Shown: piece after piece, positions 60,479-62,390 of the stretch | Numbering within the stretch: the stretch's first letter is position 1 | Layout: each line of letters begins with the position of its first letter | Assembly: GCA_019931185.1 (NCBI GenBank) | Contig: JAINDK010000038.1 | Span: 1-62,390 of the forward strand | DNA from: Bryobacter sp. CoA8 C33 | GTDB lineage: Bacteria > Acidobacteriota > Terriglobia > Bryobacterales > Bryobacteraceae | Direction of reading: 5' to 3' | Length of the DNA: 62,390 nucleotides | Position numbers and translations under genes: made by a program | The notes under the pieces: model-generated | Seen by the model: the letters and a program-made list of their open reading frames with translations, nothing else | Database searches by the model: none | What the model was told of the DNA's origin: nothing

Positions 60479-62070
60479 GGTTTCTCCGTTATTGTAGCCA
60501 CCGGCCCAGGCCCGATCACCGCACTCTGCACTTTTCCGCCCGGCCAGCACACCTCCACACGCTCTACCTTTCCAGCCAGATGCACCCTGCCATCGCTGGC
60601 CGAAAGATAACTGCCCCCCGTGCTGACGTAAACGGTTTGCCCCTTCGCCTTCACCGTCGCCCCTGCCCCGTCGCGGTTCGATTTCGTACCTCGCAGCCGC
60701 ACGGTCACACCCGGTGGGCCCGTCCGGTTCATCAGGATCATGGGCTTGCCGCCCAATACCGACACGGCCACATCCACGCGCCCGTCATTGTTGATATCTC
60801 CAAATGCCGCCCCCCTGCCCGCCACCGGCGCCAGCCCGAGCGCCGCGGCCTGAAACTTACCGCCGCGATTCCAATAAAGGCCTGGCTCCTCTTCGTACCG
60901 CAACCCGGTCTGGATCCGTTCGACGTTGTCCAGCACGTGGCCCTGCGCCGCGAACAGATCCTTATTGCCATCATTGTCAAAGTCGTGCAAACCCACCCCC
61001 CACCCGGAATGCCGCGCCGTCTGTGCCGCCAGCCCGCTCTCGAGCGTTGCGTAACGGAAACTCCCGCCTCCCTCGTTCCGGTACAGTGCATATTTTTCCA
61101 GCGCCAGATTCGTTACCACGATGTCCGGCCGTCCATCGTTGTCATAATCGGCAAACGCCGCCCCCATCCCCGCGTAGCTCCGCGCATCTCCCGATAACGC
61201 TACTCCCGCCTCCAAGCCCACTTCGCGAAACGCCGCCCCCTTTTCGTTATGCAGCAAATACTGCTCCATCCCATCGTTGGCCACGAATATGTCGGCAAAT
61301 CCGTCCCCGTCATAGTCGTTCACCGCCACTCCCATCCCCTTTCCCACGATCGCGCCGATGCCGGTCTCCCGGCTCACATCCCGGAACCTGCCTCCGCCTT
61401 CGTTGCGGTACAACACGTTCGTCACGCCGCGAAACTTGTCCGGCCGGCAATAAGCGTGAAAGGGCGTCCCGCAGAGTATGTTTGTCGCAATACTCCATTC
61501 GAGATACCGTGCCACAAACAAGTCCAGCCAACCGTCGTTGTCAAAGTCGAGGAACGCAGCTGATACGCTCCAGCCGCCTGCCTTGGCCTCCCCGGTTCCG
61601 CGGAAGGTCCCATCACCCTGGTTCCGGTACAAAGTGTTTTCCCCATAGCCGGTCAAGTAAAGATCCACATCCCCATCGTTGTCGATGTCCCCGGTCGCCA
61701 CGCCCATGCCATACACATTCGGCCCGTCCCGCAACCCCACCCGTTCCGTCACGTCCTCAAAGTTGCCGCTGCCTGTTTGACGGTAAAGCCGGTTGCCATA
61801 TGCTGGCTCTCCCCGTGCGAAGTCCGGCTTGGGCCCCGATGGGTCTTCCAGCTTGCCCCCATTCACCAAGAACAGATCCAACCGTCCGTCTCCGTCATAG
61901 TCGAGCAGTGCAATCCCGCCGCCCATCGTCTCGATCAGATACTTCTGCGAGGTGGGCGAATTCCGGTGCTCAAACGGCAATAAAAGCGGCTCAAAAACGA
62001 AGAAGGTCTGTGCGAGCGCCAATGCCGCACAGACCCCCCCAGTCCAAGCTGAAATCAAACCCGCGCGCAA
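60475..62070 (-). CDS. CRTAC1 family FG-GAP/ASPIC-UnbV protein
   Basis: A 531-residue secreted protein, paralogous in layout to the one at 54.9-56.5 kb. The signal peptide is AWTGGVCAALALAQ, and about seven calcium-type repeats include LDYDGDGRLDLFL, GDIDNDGDVDLYL, DFDNDGWLDLFV, DYDNDGRPDIVV and DFDNDGNKDLFA. An ASPIC/UnbV end (GATVKAKGQTVYV, VEVCWPGGKVQ) closes it. TTG 62070 is the apparent start, 2 nt after the upstream receptor stop. Probably one operon with the receptor and the TPR gene. Confidence 0.88.
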   Translation of the reverse strand: MRAGLISAWTGGVCAALALAQTFFVFEPLLLPFEHRNSPTSQKYLIETMGGGIALLDYDGDGRLDLFLVNGGKLEDPSGPKPDFARGEPAYGNRLYRQTGSGNFEDVTERVGLRDGPNVYGMGVATGDIDNDGDVDLYLTGYGENTLYRNQGDGTFRGTGEAKAGGWSVSAAFLDFDNDGWLDLFVARYLEWSIATNILCGTPFHAYCRPDKFRGVTNVLYRNEGGGRFRDVSRETGIGAIVGKGMGVAVNDYDGDGFADIFVANDGMEQYLLHNEKGAAFREVGLEAGVALSGDARSYAGMGAAFADYDNDGRPDIVVTNLALEKYALYRNEGGGSFRYATLESGLAAQTARHSGWGVGLHDFDNDGNKDLFAAQGHVLDNVERIQTGLRYEEEPGLYWNRGGKFQAAALGLAPVAGRGAAFGDINNDGRVDVAVSVLGGKPMILMNRTGPPGVTVRLRGTKSNRDGAGATVKAKGQTVYVSTGGSYLSASDGRVHLAGKVERVEVCWPGGKVQSAVIGPGPVATITEKP

Positions 62071-62072
62071 GC

Positions 62073-62390
62073 TCAGAACTGCAACCGGAGCGCGAATTGG
62101 ATTAGCCGCGGATCGTTATACTGCCCGCTCACCACGCCAAACTGCGGGTTCCCCAGAGCCGTCCCCGGGTAATTGAATTGCACCCGGTTGAACAGGTTGA
62201 AGATTTCCGTGCGGAACTGCAAGCCCACTCTCTCCGTGATCGTCGTGTTCTTGAAGATTGTGAAGTTGTAATTCGCTATCCCGTGCGAGCGCACACGCGT
62301 GAGTGAACGCCCCACGTTTCCAAACTGGAATGCGGGTGTGGGCGTAAAAGCGGAGGTATCAAACCACCGGTTCAAGCGCGACTGCGCCGA
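62073..62390 (-). CDS. TonB-dependent receptor, C-terminal fragment
   Basis: The visible 105 C-terminal residues of an outer-membrane receptor; its start lies beyond the right edge. FDTSAFTPTPAFQFGNVGRS, RTEIFNLFNRVQFNYPG and the end RLIQFALRLQF are characteristic of the barrel ends of the large acidobacterial TonB receptors and resemble the two complete ones in this window. It heads the unit receptor-CRTAC1-TPR. Confidence 0.88.
   Translation of the reverse strand, partial: SAQSRLNRWFDTSAFTPTPAFQFGNVGRSLTRVRSHGIANYNFTIFKNTTITERVGLQFRTEIFNLFNRVQFNYPGTALGNPQFGVVSGQYNDPRLIQFALRLQF

Noticed and set aside
59677-61197. 506-residue plus-strand Pro/Arg-rich open frame
   Set aside because: Opposite the TPR and CRTAC1 genes; low complexity.
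1-62390. CRISPR arrays, insertion sequences, prophage, rRNA genes
   Set aside because: I looked for spaced direct repeats, transposase or integrase motifs and rRNA-like stretches and saw none.

Overview
The window is a GC-rich (roughly 60-65% by eye) bacterial chromosome segment, most likely from an Acidobacteriota species of the Bryobacterales / Solibacter-Bryobacter type. That placement is inferred from the protein families: very large TonB-dependent receptors with an N-terminal carboxypeptidase-regulatory domain, CRTAC1-type FG-GAP/ASPIC-UnbV proteins beside them, an acidobacterial VWA protein, a sugar dehydrogenase carrying the C-terminal domain first named from Solibacter usitatus, and many secreted hydrolases with short signal peptides. 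No phage, IS element, CRISPR array or rRNA operon was seen.

Layout. 1-8.5 kb: fragment of an unknown gene, ceramidase-like hydrolase, histidine phosphatase, aquaglyceroporin, CocE-type hydrolase, and a 1163-residue hybrid sensor kinase with a beta-propeller sensor. 8.5-15.95 kb: cold-shock protein, methyltransferase, thymidine kinase, coiled-coil membrane protein, rhomboid protease, VWA protein, response regulator, GH3 glycosidase and MBL-fold hydrolase. 15.95-24.7 kb: a long minus-strand directon with an ethanolamine permease and both ethanolamine ammonia-lyase subunits, followed by a frameshifted FKBP-DinB fusion, a RutE-like nitroreductase, a membrane protein and an unknown secreted protein. 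24.8-30.8 kb: a secreted protein, a heavily damaged caspase-like gene, tRNA-Lys(CTT), an Hdr-like Fe-S membrane protein, a sugar-nucleotide SDR with a premature stop, and a DtxR/MntR-type regulator. 30.8-42.2 kb: M28 peptidase, esterase, a TonB receptor, a five-gene cluster (LysW-like zinc ribbon, two carboxypeptidase-regulatory-domain proteins, two thioredoxin-fold proteins), and SPOR-lipA-lnt. 42.3-51.3 kb: thioesterase, a GNAT-BstA fusion, sugar dehydrogenase, YncE/phosphoesterase, an unknown protein, a molybdopterin oxidoreductase and a TPR protein. 51.4-62.4 kb: two TonB receptor / CRTAC1 / TPR modules flanking a lower-GC isochorismatase-like gene, RraA and an MDR dehydrogenase.

How the genes fit together. 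The content suggests a heterotroph that scavenges polymers, peptides, lipids and amino-alcohols: TonB receptors and secreted hydrolases feed the periplasm, the permease and EutBC would convert ethanolamine to acetaldehyde and ammonia in a B12-dependent reaction, and SPOR-LipA-Lnt serve envelope and lipoate biosynthesis.

Most notable observations. (1) Many genes lack a Shine-Dalgarno but carry a -10-like hexamer 7-14 nt before the start codon, implying leaderless or near-leaderless mRNAs. In three cases the -10 itself creates a misleading upstream ATG. (2) Three genes carry inactivating or near-inactivating lesions (FKBP-DinB, caspase-like, SDR). (3) There are unusual fusions or small proteins: GNAT-BstA, and a LysW-like protein with a hyperacidic tail. 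(4) Twin 10-bp palindromes precede the low-GC isochorismatase-like gene.
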